From Rahnella laticis (GTDB taxonomy: Bacteria; Pseudomonadota; Gammaproteobacteria; Enterobacterales; Enterobacteriaceae), in the NCBI RefSeq assembly GCF_015644585.1, contig NZ_JADOBI010000009.1, positions 125,498 through 189,497 of the forward strand: a DNA stretch of 64,000 bases. The letters are read 5' to 3'. A model generated the notes under the pieces. It ran no database searches and was not told the DNA's origin. It was given only the letters and a program-made list of their open reading frames with translations. A program made the position numbers and the translations under genes. Of the stretch, positions 43,985-53,602 are shown one piece after another. How positions within the stretch are numbered: the stretch's first letter is position 1; every line of letters starts with the position of its first letter.

Positions 43985-45931
43985 ATGGCCTTACTTAACG
44001 ACGAAATCCGCGACCATACCGCCGAGTCCGTCCTTTTCGTTCGTCGCGCCGTGATCGCGTTTCTGGTTGTGGCCTTAATGTCTGCTGCTCTGGTCTTCAA
44101 TCTGTATCATCTGCAGGTCGGAATGCATGATTTTTACCAGACCCGCTCGAATCAGAATGACATCAAAATGCTGCCGATCGCCCCGAGCCGCGGGCTGATC
44201 ATGGACCGCAATGGCGTGGTGCTGGCGCAAAATATTACGCTTTACCAGATTCAGGTGATCCCCGGTAAAATGCCGGATCTCAAAGCGACCCTGAATGCCC
44301 TGAAACCCATTGTCGATCTGACGCAGGACGATCTGGACAGCTTCCATGACGCGATGATCCATGGCCGTCACTTTGCGCAGATCCCGTTAAAACTGGCGCT
44401 GACTGACGTCGAAGTCGCCCGTTTTTCGGTGAACCAGTTTGATTTCCCCGGTGTTTCCATCAGCACTTATCAGCAGCGGCGTTATCCGTACGGTGCGGAG
44501 CTGGCGCATGTCGTCGGTTATGTGTCGAAAATCAACGATAAAGACGCGAAACGTCTCGATGAAGAAGGGATCTCGGAGAACTACGCGGCTGACCACGATA
44601 TCGGTAAGCAGGGCGTTGAAAAGTATTACGAGAATATTCTGCATGGCCGCACGGGTTATCAGGAAGTGGAAGTGGATAACCACGGGCACGTCGTGCGCCT
44701 TCTCAAAGAAGTGCCACCGCAGGCCGGGCAAAATATCTACCTGACGCTGGATCTTGGTTTACAGCAGTACATCGAAAAAGTTCTGAAAGGGCAGCGCGCC
44801 GCCGTAGTTGTGATGGATCCGCGGGATGGTGGCATCAAAGCGATGGTGTCGAGCCCGAGTTATGATCCGAATCCGTTTGTGAACGGAATTTCCAGTAAGG
44901 AATACAGCGCGTTGCTGAAAAACCCGGATCTGCCACTGATTAACCGCGTGACGCAGGGGTTGTATCCTCCGGCCTCGACGGTGAAACCGTTCATGGCAAC
45001 GTCTGCCTTATTTGAAGGGGTGATTACACCGCAAACCACTTTCTTCGGCGCACCGACCTGGACACTGCCGGGCACCGAGCGTCATTACCGTGACTGGCTG
45101 AAAACCGGCCACGGCTTGCTGAATGTCACCAAAGCTATTGAAGAATCCGCCGATACGTTCTTCTATCAGGTGGCATATGAAATGGGCATCGACCGCATTC
45201 ATACCTGGCTGAGCAAGTTCGGTTACGGGCAGTCCACCGGCATCGATCTCGACGAGCAATATAATGGCGTTCTGCCAAGCCGCGAATGGAAGATGAAGGT
45301 TCATAAAAAAGGCTGGTATCAGGGGGATACCGTTTCGGTGGGCATCGGCCAGGGTTATTGGGTTGCGACGCCAATCCAGATGGTGCGTGCGCTCAGCGCG
45401 CTGGTGAATAACGGCAAACTCGAAACGCCGCATCTGCTCTATTCTTCAAAAAGCGGCAAAGTGATCACGCCCTATAAAATGCCGCCGACGCAGCAAATTG
45501 CCGATGGCAAATCGCCAATCTGGGGAATAGTGAAGAACGGTATGTTCGGAATGGCGAATTTCCCGAACGGTACCGGTTATAAACTCTTCCATACCGCGCC
45601 TTATCAGATAGCCGCGAAATCAGGGACGTCTCAGGTATTCAGCCTGCGCGAGAATCAGGTCTATAACGCTAAAATGACGCCTGTCCGCTTGCGTGACCAT
45701 ATTTTCTATACAGCATTTGCGCCCTATAAACATCCGACGGTGGTGATGGCGCTGATTATGGAAAATGGCGGGGGCGATGGCGTGGTCGCCGGGCCGACGG
45801 CGCGTGCCATTCTTGACCATATCTTCCTGCCACCGCAGGCCACGATGTGTGACCCGGCGAAAGCAGACAATCCGGCAGACTGTGAACAACCGGTACCCAC
45901 CCCGAATTCACTGGGGTTCAGCGAGCACTGA
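43985..45931 (+). CDS. Penicillin-binding protein 2 paralogue (class B transpeptidase)
   Basis: A 648-residue inner-membrane class B PBP closely resembling MrdA of E. coli (633 residues). An N-terminal anchor (about 22-44) is followed by the pedestal domain with RGLIMDRNGVVLAQN, then the transpeptidase with S-x-x-K in YPPASTVKPF, SADTFFYQVA and KSGTSQVF. All catalytic motifs are intact. The usual neighbours (rodA/mrdB, dacA, rlmH, rsfS) are absent, so this is probably a second copy. Salmonella has such a PBP2 paralogue used in acidic conditions. The ATG at 43985 matches the MrdA N-terminus; the frame is open 26 codons further upstream. Confidence 0.88.
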   Translation: MALLNDEIRDHTAESVLFVRRAVIAFLVVALMSAALVFNLYHLQVGMHDFYQTRSNQNDIKMLPIAPSRGLIMDRNGVVLAQNITLYQIQVIPGKMPDLKATLNALKPIVDLTQDDLDSFHDAMIHGRHFAQIPLKLALTDVEVARFSVNQFDFPGVSISTYQQRRYPYGAELAHVVGYVSKINDKDAKRLDEEGISENYAADHDIGKQGVEKYYENILHGRTGYQEVEVDNHGHVVRLLKEVPPQAGQNIYLTLDLGLQQYIEKVLKGQRAAVVVMDPRDGGIKAMVSSPSYDPNPFVNGISSKEYSALLKNPDLPLINRVTQGLYPPASTVKPFMATSALFEGVITPQTTFFGAPTWTLPGTERHYRDWLKTGHGLLNVTKAIEESADTFFYQVAYEMGIDRIHTWLSKFGYGQSTGIDLDEQYNGVLPSREWKMKVHKKGWYQGDTVSVGIGQGYWVATPIQMVRALSALVNNGKLETPHLLYSSKSGKVITPYKMPPTQQIADGKSPIWGIVKNGMFGMANFPNGTGYKLFHTAPYQIAAKSGTSQVFSLRENQVYNAKMTPVRLRDHIFYTAFAPYKHPTVVMALIMENGGGDGVVAGPTARAILDHIFLPPQATMCDPAKADNPADCEQPVPTPNSLGFSEH

Positions 45932-45961
45932 CAGGCTCTTAATAAATCACTGATAACGTGA

Positions 45962-45979
45962 TGTCATTAAATGGCGACA
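45962..45979. promoter_or_regulatory. GlrR (QseF) binding site 1
   Basis: An exact TGTC-N10-GACA match, the inverted repeat recognised by the sigma-54 activator GlrR upstream of glmY in E. coli. It lies about 230 bases before the glmY start, an enhancer-like distance. Confidence 0.8.
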
Positions 45980-45993
45980 GATGCGGTTTGGTG

Positions 45994-46011
45994 TGTCGTC
46001 ATTTGGAGACA
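45994..46011. promoter_or_regulatory. GlrR (QseF) binding site 2
   Basis: A second exact TGTC-N10-GACA match, 32 bases (three helical turns) from site 1, so bound dimers would be on the same face of the DNA. Confidence 0.8.
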
Positions 46012-46056
46012 TTTAAGCAGCTGATTAAAAACAACTTTATATTTAAGTAAAAAACA

Positions 46057-46074
46057 TGTTGGGAAATGACGACA
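46057..46074. promoter_or_regulatory. GlrR (QseF) binding site 3 (one mismatch)
   Basis: TGTT-N10-GACA, one base off the consensus, 63 bases (six helical turns) from site 2. Three such sites are also present upstream of E. coli glmY. Confidence 0.7.
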
Positions 46075-46181
46075 GCAAGCGTGATTTTTATGCAGAGATC
46101 GCAGCCATTTTTTGAATGAGATCTGCACTGATAAATAAAAGTTGTTATTTATCAGTGCAATGTAATTTATATGTTATAACT

Positions 46182-46207
46182 GGCACGGTTTGTGCTATAT
46201 TCTGGCA
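46182..46207 (+). promoter_or_regulatory. Sigma-54 promoter of glmY, overlapping a sigma-70 -10 box
   Basis: TGGCAC with GG at 46182-46183 and GC at 46194-46195, separated by exactly 10 bases, form a -24/-12 element. The predicted +1 is the A at 46207. TATATT (46196-46201) gives an overlapping sigma-70 -10 box, matching the dual promoter arrangement known for E. coli glmY. Confidence 0.85.
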
Positions 46208-46405
46208 GTTGCTCATTCACCTGATTATGACTTGCACACGCGAAAGCGTTGATATGCTCATAATGCCCGAATGACGCCAAAGAAACGGTGCCTATCGTTC
46301 ACCCGACCGATAATCGTTGCGCAAGCACGTTATCAAACATCGAACGACACGTTGAGTGAGGCACCACCTCTTCCGGTTTGCTGGATATCCATCAGGATAT
46401 CCAGC
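46207..46405 (+). ncRNA. glmY: GlmY small regulatory RNA
   Basis: A trans-acting RNA that sequesters RapZ and so protects GlmZ from RNase E, raising glmS translation when glucosamine-6-phosphate is low. It begins AGTTGCTCATTCACC, one base off the E. coli GlmY start as I recall it. Inside, ACGGTGCCTATCGTTCAC and ACACGTTGAGTGAGGCACC resemble segments shared by GlmY and GlmZ. The 3' end is uncertain: a perfect 11-bp stem (46380-46405) is the best terminator candidate but lacks a T-run. It lies directly upstream of glrK, as in E. coli, with sigma-54 and GlrR elements in front. Short ORFs across it are spurious. Confidence 0.88.
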
Positions 46406-46519
46406 AACACCACTCCTTCGAATACTTCCTGTTTCTTTCAAATCCTCTTTCACTATCTCCGTGACACACTGGCTGTTCAAACCGTTGTCAGTTAGCATGG
46501 TTTATCTGCGGAAAATGAG

Positions 46520-47956
46520 ATGAATGCGTTGAAAAGAGGACGTTTATTCCCCGGTTCTTTACGCCAGCTGGTATTGATGGCGTTCCTGTTAGTCCTGTTG
46601 CCGTTACTGGTGCTGGCCTGGCAGGCTTATGACAGCCTTGACCAGCTCAGCCGACAGGCGGCACACATTAACCGCACGACATTAAGCGATGCGCGTCGCA
46701 GCGAATCCATGTCCAGCATCGCGCTGGAAATGGAACGCAGCTATCGCCAGTATTGCGTTCTCGACGATCCGACGCTTTCCCGCCTTTATCAGAATCAGCA
46801 TAAACAATATTCGCAGTTGCTGGATGCGCACGCTTCTGTCCTGCCGGATTTACGTTATTACCAGACGCTGCGCACGTTGCTGACGCAACTGACCGAACCT
46901 ACCTGTCGTAATAACGCACCGGATAATGACGCTTCCGCGCGGCTGGAAAACTTCTCACGCACGAATGCCGAAATGGTTCAGGCGACCCGTGAAGTGGTCT
47001 TTTCCCGCGGCCAGCAACTTCAGCGTGCGATTGCCGAACGCGGCCAGTTCTTTGGCTGGCAGGCGCTGGTGCTGTTTCTGCTCAGCGGCGCGCTGGTGGT
47101 GCTGTTTACCCGCATGATTATCGGGCCGGTGAAAGGCGTGGAGAGAATGATCAACCGGCTGGGCGAAGGGCGTAATCTGGGGGACGTCACGCGGTTTAAA
47201 GGCCCGCGCGAAATCCGTTCTCTGGTGCAGCGTATCGTCTGGCTGAGTGAACGCCTGGCGTGGCTGGAATCACAGCGCCACGAATTTCTACGTCACATTT
47301 CCCATGAACTCAAAACGCCGCTCGCCAGCATGCGCGAAGGCACGGAGCTGCTGGCCGATGAAGTCGCCGGGCCGCTGACGCCGGATCAGAAAGACGTAGT
47401 GGCGATACTTAACAGCAGCAGCCGTCACCTGCAAACGCTCATCGAGCAACTGCTCGATTACAACCGCAAACTGGCGGATGCGCCCGCGCTGAGCGTGGCT
47501 GTCGATCTGAAAATCTTAGTGAATGATGTTGTGATAGCCAACAGCCTGCCCGCGCGCGCCAAGAAGATCCGCAGCGAAGTCGCTATCGAAGCGCCACAAT
47601 GTCTGGCGGAACCGACACTGCTTAAGCGCGTGCTGGATAATCTCTATTCCAATGCGGTGCACTACGGGGCTGAATCCGGTACTATTTGGGTCCGCAGCCG
47701 GGAAGAAGCAGGGCGGGTGGTTATTGAGGTGGCAAACACCGGAACCCCGATCCCCGAAGCCGAGCGCGCGATGATTTTTGAACCTTTTTACCAGGGTAGC
47801 CAGCAACGAAAAGGGGCTGTAAAAGGCAGCGGTCTGGGATTGAGCATTGCTCAGGACTGCATTCGCCGCATGCATGGAGAGCTGCAACTGGTTGCCGTTG
47901 AAGATGCGGACGTGTGTTTTCGCATTGAATTGCCCCTGACGGCTGAGAAAAATTGA
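46520..47956 (+). CDS. glrK: Sensor histidine kinase GlrK (QseE)
   Basis: A 478-residue membrane kinase that phosphorylates GlrR in response to envelope or hormone-type signals. Two transmembrane segments (about 14-32 and 175-195) flank a periplasmic helical sensor. A HAMP linker leads to the H-box FLRHISHELKTPLASMREG with phospho-acceptor His262, and the ATPase domain has N, G1 and G2 boxes (VLDNLYSNAVHY and GSGLGLSIAQDC). It is the first gene of glrK-qseG-glrR, preceded by glmY. All catalytic motifs are intact and the length equals the E. coli protein (about 475). Confidence 0.94.
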   Translation: MNALKRGRLFPGSLRQLVLMAFLLVLLPLLVLAWQAYDSLDQLSRQAAHINRTTLSDARRSESMSSIALEMERSYRQYCVLDDPTLSRLYQNQHKQYSQLLDAHASVLPDLRYYQTLRTLLTQLTEPTCRNNAPDNDASARLENFSRTNAEMVQATREVVFSRGQQLQRAIAERGQFFGWQALVLFLLSGALVVLFTRMIIGPVKGVERMINRLGEGRNLGDVTRFKGPREIRSLVQRIVWLSERLAWLESQRHEFLRHISHELKTPLASMREGTELLADEVAGPLTPDQKDVVAILNSSSRHLQTLIEQLLDYNRKLADAPALSVAVDLKILVNDVVIANSLPARAKKIRSEVAIEAPQCLAEPTLLKRVLDNLYSNAVHYGAESGTIWVRSREEAGRVVIEVANTGTPIPEAERAMIFEPFYQGSQQRKGAVKGSGLGLSIAQDCIRRMHGELQLVAVEDADVCFRIELPLTAEKN

Positions 47957-47987
47957 TAATGATCCTATTTGCAGGCTGGTGCGGCCA

Positions 47988-48764
47988 ATGAACGCATTAA
48001 CCTTTATGTCGAAATTCGTTTCCCGTCTGGTGCGCGCCGTGGCTCGCCGCCGGGTTTTCCTTCTGAGTGCGCCACTGGCGCTGGCGGGCTGTGTGCCACA
48101 TTCCGCCGATAACCGTTATTACCAGCAAGTTTCCGACCAGATTGTCCCTGACAGCAAAGTAATCGACTTCCGCATCGCACCCTGCGAAACCCTGTGGACG
48201 CTTGATGACAGCGAAGCGATGACCAACTCGCTGTACTGGCTGCGGGCGATGGATTGCGCCGATCGCATGAGCGATGCGCAGGCGCGTTTCCAGGCGCAGC
48301 AGATTTCGGCGACCCACTGGCAGCAGGCATTCAAACAAAGCATCCTGCTGTCGGGCGCTGAACCGGATCAACAACAGCGCCGCGCATTGCTGGCCAAAGT
48401 GAGCGAATTCCGCGGCCAGATGCCGGGATCCATTCGTCCGCTGGTGCAGCTGTGGCGTGAGCGTCAGAATCTGCAAGTTGTGCTCGGCGATGAAAAAGCC
48501 CGCAACGCACGCCAGCAGGCCGTTAATGAAGACAAACTTCAGCAGATGACTGCCGAACAGCTGGTGCTGGAAAATAATTTAGCCGATACCCGCCGCAAGC
48601 TGGAAAACCTGACCGATATCGAGCGTCAGCTTTCCTCGCGTAAGCAGATCCAGGGCGATCTGCCGGACAACGACGCGACCTCGTCGTCAAAACCGGCCAC
48701 CGGATCCACGGTGAAACCGGCAGAAACCTACGTGCCGCCTCAAAAGGAATCGAACGCAAAATGA
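47988..48764 (+). CDS. qseG: Outer-membrane lipoprotein QseG
   Basis: A 258-residue lipoprotein with lipobox LALAGC near residue 35. E. coli QseG interacts with the sensor QseE/GlrK and modulates its signalling. Conserved family stretches include NSLYWLRAMDCADRMSDAQARFQAQQ, and TRRKLENLTDIERQLSSRK near the end, a predicted coiled coil. The Ser/Pro/Thr-rich tail is disordered. The ATG at 47988 is chosen; a GTG three codons earlier is also possible. It overlaps glrR by 4 bases. Confidence 0.88.
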   Translation: MNALTFMSKFVSRLVRAVARRRVFLLSAPLALAGCVPHSADNRYYQQVSDQIVPDSKVIDFRIAPCETLWTLDDSEAMTNSLYWLRAMDCADRMSDAQARFQAQQISATHWQQAFKQSILLSGAEPDQQQRRALLAKVSEFRGQMPGSIRPLVQLWRERQNLQVVLGDEKARNARQQAVNEDKLQQMTAEQLVLENNLADTRRKLENLTDIERQLSSRKQIQGDLPDNDATSSSKPATGSTVKPAETYVPPQKESNAK

Positions 48765-50098
48765 CGATACGTAAAGCAGCCAGTTTATTGCTGGTGGACG
48801 ACGATCCCAGCCTGTTAAAGCTGCTGGGCATGCGTCTGACCAGTGAAGGTTTTCGTGTCACAACCGCCGAAAGCGGGGCAGAAGCGTTGCGCGTATTGCA
48901 CCGTGATCGAATCGATCTGGTGCTGAGCGATTTACGTATGGATGAAATGGATGGCATGGCGCTTTTTGCTGAGATCCAGAAATTCCAGCCGGGAATGCCG
49001 GTCATTATTCTGACGGCGCACGGCTCAATTCCCGACGCGGTTGCCGCCACGCAGCAGGGCGTTTTCGGGTTTCTCACCAAACCGGTTGACCGCGATGCGC
49101 TGTATAAAGCCATTGATGAAGCGCTGGCGCAGTCCAGCCCGTCGGTGGATGAAAGCTGGCGCGAGTCGATTGTGACCCGCAGCCCGCTGATGTTGCGTTT
49201 GCTGGAGCAGGCCAATATGGTCGCGCAGTCTGACGTCAGCGTGCTGATTAACGGCCAGAGCGGCACGGGTAAAGAAGTGCTGGCGCAGGCGATCCACGGT
49301 GCCAGCCCGCGCGGAAAGAACGCGTTTATCGCCATTAACTGCGGCGCGTTGCCGGAACAGTTGCTGGAATCTGAATTATTCGGCCACGCCAAAGGCGCGT
49401 TTACCGGCGCGGTCAGCAGCCGTGAAGGGCTGTTCCAGGCGGCGAATGGCGGAACGTTGTTCCTCGATGAAATCGGCGACATGCCGCTGTCATTGCAGGT
49501 AAAACTGTTGCGCGTTTTGCAGGAGCGCAAAGTTCGTCCGCTGGGCAGCAATCAGGATATCGACGTCGATGTGCGGATTATTTCTGCCACGCACCGTGAT
49601 TTGCCGAAAGCGATGGAGAAAGGCGAGTTCCGCGAAGATCTGTTTTATCGTCTGAATGTCGTGAGCCTGAAATTGCCGACGCTGAGCGAAAGGGCGGAAG
49701 ACATTCCGCTGCTTGCAAACCATCTGCTTCGCGTGGCGGCGCAGCGGCACAAGCCGTTTGTCCGCAGTTTTTCCACCGATGCGCTAAAACGGCTGATGGC
49801 GGCGAGCTGGCCGGGCAATGTGCGCCAGCTGGTGAACGTGATTGAGCAATGTGTGGCGCTGACTTCTGCGCCGGTCATCAGCGAAGCGCTGGTGCAGCAG
49901 GCGCTGGAAGGCGAGAACACCGCGCTGCCGACCTTTGCCGATGCGCGAAACCAGTTCGAGCTGAATTATTTGCGTAAGCTTTTGCAGATAACCAAAGGCA
50001 ATGTGACGCAGGCGGCGCGTATCGCCGGGCGTAACCGCACCGAATTTTACAAGTTGCTTTCCCGCCATGAGCTGGAAGCTACGGATTTTAAAGAGTAA
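48761..50098 (+). CDS. glrR: Sigma-54-dependent response regulator GlrR (QseF)
   Basis: A 445-residue NtrC-type activator (E. coli 444). The receiver domain has acidic residues DDD at 13-15 and the phospho-acceptor Asp57 in VLSDLRM. The AAA+ domain has Walker A GQSGTGKEV, the sigma-54 loop GAFTGA and Walker B GGTLFLDEIGD. The C-terminal Fis-type HTH reads GNVTQAARIAGRNRTEFYKLL. It activates glmY through the three TGTC-N10-GACA sites found at 45.96-46.07 kb. The overlap with qseG (ATGA) supports one operon. Confidence 0.95.
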   Translation: MTIRKAASLLLVDDDPSLLKLLGMRLTSEGFRVTTAESGAEALRVLHRDRIDLVLSDLRMDEMDGMALFAEIQKFQPGMPVIILTAHGSIPDAVAATQQGVFGFLTKPVDRDALYKAIDEALAQSSPSVDESWRESIVTRSPLMLRLLEQANMVAQSDVSVLINGQSGTGKEVLAQAIHGASPRGKNAFIAINCGALPEQLLESELFGHAKGAFTGAVSSREGLFQAANGGTLFLDEIGDMPLSLQVKLLRVLQERKVRPLGSNQDIDVDVRIISATHRDLPKAMEKGEFREDLFYRLNVVSLKLPTLSERAEDIPLLANHLLRVAAQRHKPFVRSFSTDALKRLMAASWPGNVRQLVNVIEQCVALTSAPVISEALVQQALEGENTALPTFADARNQFELNYLRKLLQITKGNVTQAARIAGRNRTEFYKLLSRHELEATDFKE

Positions 50099-50242
50099 CG
50101 GGAATTTACTTTCAGCGGCATCGGGTACATTCCTGCCGCTGAACTATGATACCTTTAGCGCCTTCGCATGCTCCGGCATCCGAAACCAGACTGTGAACCA
50201 TGCTGCCGCTCAGGAAGGCGGAGAGCAAACGAATGATTATAA

Positions 50243-50590
<348 letters not shown>

Positions 50591-50612
50591 TTTCATTCAG
50601 AGTCTGAAACAG

Positions 50613-50642
50613 AAAAGGCTGACATTGCGTCAGCCTTTTTGC
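50613..50642. terminator. glnB/hmp bidirectional terminator
   Basis: AAAAGGCTGAC (50613-50623) pairs with GTCAGCCTTTT from 50629 around a 5-base loop, with T-runs on both strands. It separates convergent glnB and hmp. Confidence 0.92.
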
Positions 50643-50666
50643 TTTTCAGCGCGGGTATTCTCAAAG

Positions 50667-51857
50667 TCAGATGACTTTATGCGGGCCGAAGCATTCGTAG
50701 TGAACGTTGGCTTCGGCAATGCCCAGTGCCAGCAGTTGTTTTGCGGCAAACTGCATGAAGCCCACCGGCCCACACAGGTAGAAATGCATTGCCGGATCGG
50801 TCAGTTTTTCGCTGACTTTGCTCAGATCCATCAGCCCCTGATACTGGAAATCTTCACCGGGTAAATCGCTTGTCAGCGGCTGGTTATACCAGACATGGCT
50901 TTCCAACTGCGGGAGTTGGGTCTGTGCGTTTTTCACTTCACCGGCAAACGCATGAACCGCGCCATTTTCGGCGGCGTGCAGCCACTGAACCGGTGCTTTA
51001 TGACCGCGCTGTGCCAGCGTGTTAAGCATACCTAACATCGGCGTCTGACCAACACCGGCGGAAATCAGCGCGACCGGCGTGGTTTCGCTGACATCCATGA
51101 AGAAATCACCGTGCGGCGCTGCAAGGTGAATAATGTCGCCCGGCAGCGCAAAGTTATGCAGGAAATTAGAAACCGCGCCCTGACCTTCACGTTTAACCGC
51201 GATGCGGTACGTTTTGCCGTTCGGTGCCTGTGTCAGGGAATACTGACGGATTTCCTGATTTTCCAGGGAAGCATCGCGGATATAGACCGCCAGATATTGC
51301 CCCGGCTGGAAATCTGCCACCGGCTTGCCATCAGCAGGTTCCAGCAGGAAAGAGGTGATCAGTTCGCTTTGCGGCTGTTTTTCCACAATGCGGAATTCAC
51401 GGGTGCCGCTCCAGCCACCGGTTTTTTCGGCGCTTTCTTTATAGATTTCTGCTTCACGATTGATAAATACGCCCGCCAGCACGCCGTAGGCTTTGCCCCA
51501 CGCATCCAGCACTTCCTGACCCGGACTGAACATTTCATCCAGCGTTGCCAGCAGGTGTTCACCGACAATGTTGTACTGTTCCGGCTGAATGATAAAACTG
51601 GTGTGTTTCTGCGCGATGCGTTCCACAGCGGGTAAAAGCGCCGCCAGATTTTCGAGATTCGCCGCATAAGCGCAGATGGCATCAAACAGCGCCTGACGCT
51701 GATCGCCATTACGCTGATTGCTCATATTGAAGATGTCTTTCAGTTCAGGGTTGTGCGCGAACATGCGGTCATAAAAGTGGGCCGTCAGTTTCGGGCCGGT
51801 AGCCGCGATCAAAGGAATAGTCGATTTAACGGTTGCGATAGTCTGAGCATCTAGCAT
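50667..51857 (-). CDS. hmp: Flavohaemoglobin, nitric oxide dioxygenase
   Basis: A 396-residue cytosolic enzyme that converts NO and O2 to nitrate using NAD(P)H. The N-terminal globin domain (1-137) keeps haem-ligand His85 and distal Tyr29 and Gln53. The FAD domain (about 150-255) has RQYSLTQAP, and the NAD domain ends in [16 protein letters not shown] and HYECFGPHK. Length and motifs match E. coli Hmp (396). It is divergent from glyA, and an NsrR-type palindrome lies 29 bases before its start codon, so NO-inducible control is expected. Confidence 0.97.
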   Translation of the reverse strand: MLDAQTIATVKSTIPLIAATGPKLTAHFYDRMFAHNPELKDIFNMSNQRNGDQRQALFDAICAYAANLENLAALLPAVERIAQKHTSFIIQPEQYNIVGEHLLATLDEMFSPGQEVLDAWGKAYGVLAGVFINREAEIYKESAEKTGGWSGTREFRIVEKQPQSELITSFLLEPADGKPVADFQPGQYLAVYIRDASLENQEIRQYSLTQAPNGKTYRIAVKREGQGAVSNFLHNFALPGDIIHLAAPHGDFFMDVSETTPVALISAGVGQTPMLGMLNTLAQRGHKAPVQWLHAAENGAVHAFAGEVKNAQTQLPQLESHVWYNQPLTSDLPGEDFQYQGLMDLSKVSEKLTDPAMHFYLCGPVGFMQFAAKQLLALGIAEANVHYECFGPHKVI

Positions 51858-51885
51858 AGTGAACTCCGTTTTTAGATTTTATATA

Positions 51886-51908
51886 AACATGCATTTTAAA
51901 TGCATCTT
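51886..51908 (-). promoter_or_regulatory. NsrR binding site of hmp
   Basis: The 23-base sequence AAnATGCATTT-T-AAATGCATCTT matches the enterobacterial NsrR consensus AAGATGCATTTnAAATGCATCTT at all but one specified position. It is 29 bases upstream of hmp, overlapping the expected promoter. The rest of the divergent interval up to glyA contains TGAA/TTC-type half sites reminiscent of MetR but no convincing full site. Confidence 0.85.
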
Positions 51909-52185
51909 ATATAAACCCACAATTTCTGTAAACACCCCCTAAAGGGGTAGGGCTATTTTCCAGTGAGCGGTATCTCACAAAGCTGAAATTTGACCATGTT
52001 CAGGTGAATAAAATTCCCTTGATTATGGGCAGAGGTTCGCAGATCAAAGCCTTGCTGCATCTGGAGCCAATCGTTTGCTTAAAAACCTGAAACTGACCCT
52101 ATCCGAAGGCGGCCTAAACATTTACACTGTTGCGCAGAACCCGGAAGGGGCGTTTATTTTTAGTTTGTTGAGTCAGGAGATGCGG

Positions 52186-53439
52186 ATGTTAAAGCGTGAA
52201 ATGAACATTGCCGATTATGATGCTGAGCTGTGGGCAGCAATGGAAAAAGAAGTTGTTCGTCAGGAAGAACATATCGAGCTGATTGCGTCAGAAAACTACA
52301 CCAGCCCGCGCGTTATGCAGGCTCAGGGTTCGCAGCTGACCAACAAATATGCCGAAGGCTATCCGGGCAAACGTTATTACGGTGGTTGTGAGTACGTCGA
52401 CATCGTTGAACAACTGGCTATCGACCGTGCAAAAGAATTGTTCGGTGCTGATTTCGCTAACGTTCAGCCACATTCCGGCTCACAGGCTAACTTCGCGGTT
52501 TACACCGCATTGCTGCAACCGGGCGACACCATTCTGGGGATGAACCTCGGGCACGGCGGTCACCTGACGCACGGTTCGCCGGTCAACCTGTCCGGTAAAC
52601 TGTATAACGTGGTGCCTTACGGCATCGACGAAAGCGGCGACATCGACTATGACGACGTTAAACGTCAGGCCGAAACACACAAACCAAAAATGATCATCGG
52701 CGGCTTCTCAGCCTTCTCCGGTATCGTTGACTGGGCAAAAATGCGCGAAATCGCAGACAGCGTTGGCGCGTACTTCTTCGTCGACATGGCACACGTTGCC
52801 GGTCTGATTGCTGCGGGCGTTTACCCGAACCCGGTTCCACATGCACACATCGTCACGACCACCACGCACAAAACGCTGGCTGGCCCACGCGGCGGTCTGA
52901 TTCTGGCGAAAGGCGGCAGCGAAGAGTTCTACAAAAAACTGAACTCCGCTGTCTTCCCTGGTGGCCAGGGTGGCCCGCTGATGCACGTGATTGCCGGTAA
53001 AGCGGTAGCACTGAAAGAAGCGATGGAACCTGAGTTCAAAGCGTACCAGCAACAGGTTGCTAAAAACGCGCAGGCGATGGTTGCTGTGGTTCTGGATCGT
53101 GGCTACAAAGTGGTTTCCGGCGGTACGCACAACCACCTGTTCCTGATGGATCTGGTCGATAAAAACCTGACCGGTAAAGAAGCCGATGCCGCTCTGGGCC
53201 GCGCAAACATCACCGTGAACAAGAACAGTGTGCCAAACGATCCGAAGAGCCCGTTTGTCACTTCTGGTGTACGTATCGGTACGCCTGCTGTTACCCGTCG
53301 CGGCTTCAAAGAAGCAGAAGTCCGTGAACTGGCTGGCTGGATCTGTGACGTGCTGGACAACGTGAACGACGAAGCGACTATCGAACGCGTTAAACAGAAA
53401 GTTCTCGATATCTGTGCACGCTTCCCGGTTTACGCATAA
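52186..53439 (+). CDS. glyA: Serine hydroxymethyltransferase
   Basis: A 417-residue PLP enzyme interconverting serine and glycine with tetrahydrofolate, the main source of one-carbon units. The start [16 protein letters not shown] is identical to E. coli GlyA. An upstream in-frame ATG would add 37 residues absent from the family, so the ATG at 52186 with AGGAG upstream is used. The PLP lysine lies in [14 protein letters not shown], and the C-terminal ICARFPVYA is conserved. It is divergent from hmp, as in E. coli, and ends in its own terminator. Confidence 0.98.
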   Translation: MLKREMNIADYDAELWAAMEKEVVRQEEHIELIASENYTSPRVMQAQGSQLTNKYAEGYPGKRYYGGCEYVDIVEQLAIDRAKELFGADFANVQPHSGSQANFAVYTALLQPGDTILGMNLGHGGHLTHGSPVNLSGKLYNVVPYGIDESGDIDYDDVKRQAETHKPKMIIGGFSAFSGIVDWAKMREIADSVGAYFFVDMAHVAGLIAAGVYPNPVPHAHIVTTTTHKTLAGPRGGLILAKGGSEEFYKKLNSAVFPGGQGGPLMHVIAGKAVALKEAMEPEFKAYQQQVAKNAQAMVAVVLDRGYKVVSGGTHNHLFLMDLVDKNLTGKEADAALGRANITVNKNSVPNDPKSPFVTSGVRIGTPAVTRRGFKEAEVRELAGWICDVLDNVNDEATIERVKQKVLDICARFPVYA

Positions 53440-53463
53440 TATTTGCGGAGCCGTTAAGCAGCT

Positions 53464-53488
53464 AAAACCCGCTCCGGCGGGTTTTTTT
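53464..53488 (+). terminator. glyA terminator
   Basis: AAAACCCGC and GCGGGTTTT form a perfect 9-bp stem with a TCCG loop and seven T, 24 bases after the glyA stop. Confidence 0.95.
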
Positions 53489-53602
53489 ATGGGCATGTAT
53501 CAGAATTTGTGAGCTGGCAGACATTATGGGAGTCAGAATTTGTCTGCGGATTGCTAGCGATTGTGAGCTTTGTCAAAGTATTGGCCTCACACCGGAGGAT
53601 TT

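Noticed and set aside
46271-46495. Short ORFs on both strands between the PBP2 gene and glrK
   Set aside because: They overlap the GlmY RNA, lack ribosome sites and have no protein-like character.
51909-52185. MetR sites between hmp and glyA
   Set aside because: TGAATAAAATTCC and similar half sites are seen but no complete TGAANNNNNTTCA; not enough to annotate.
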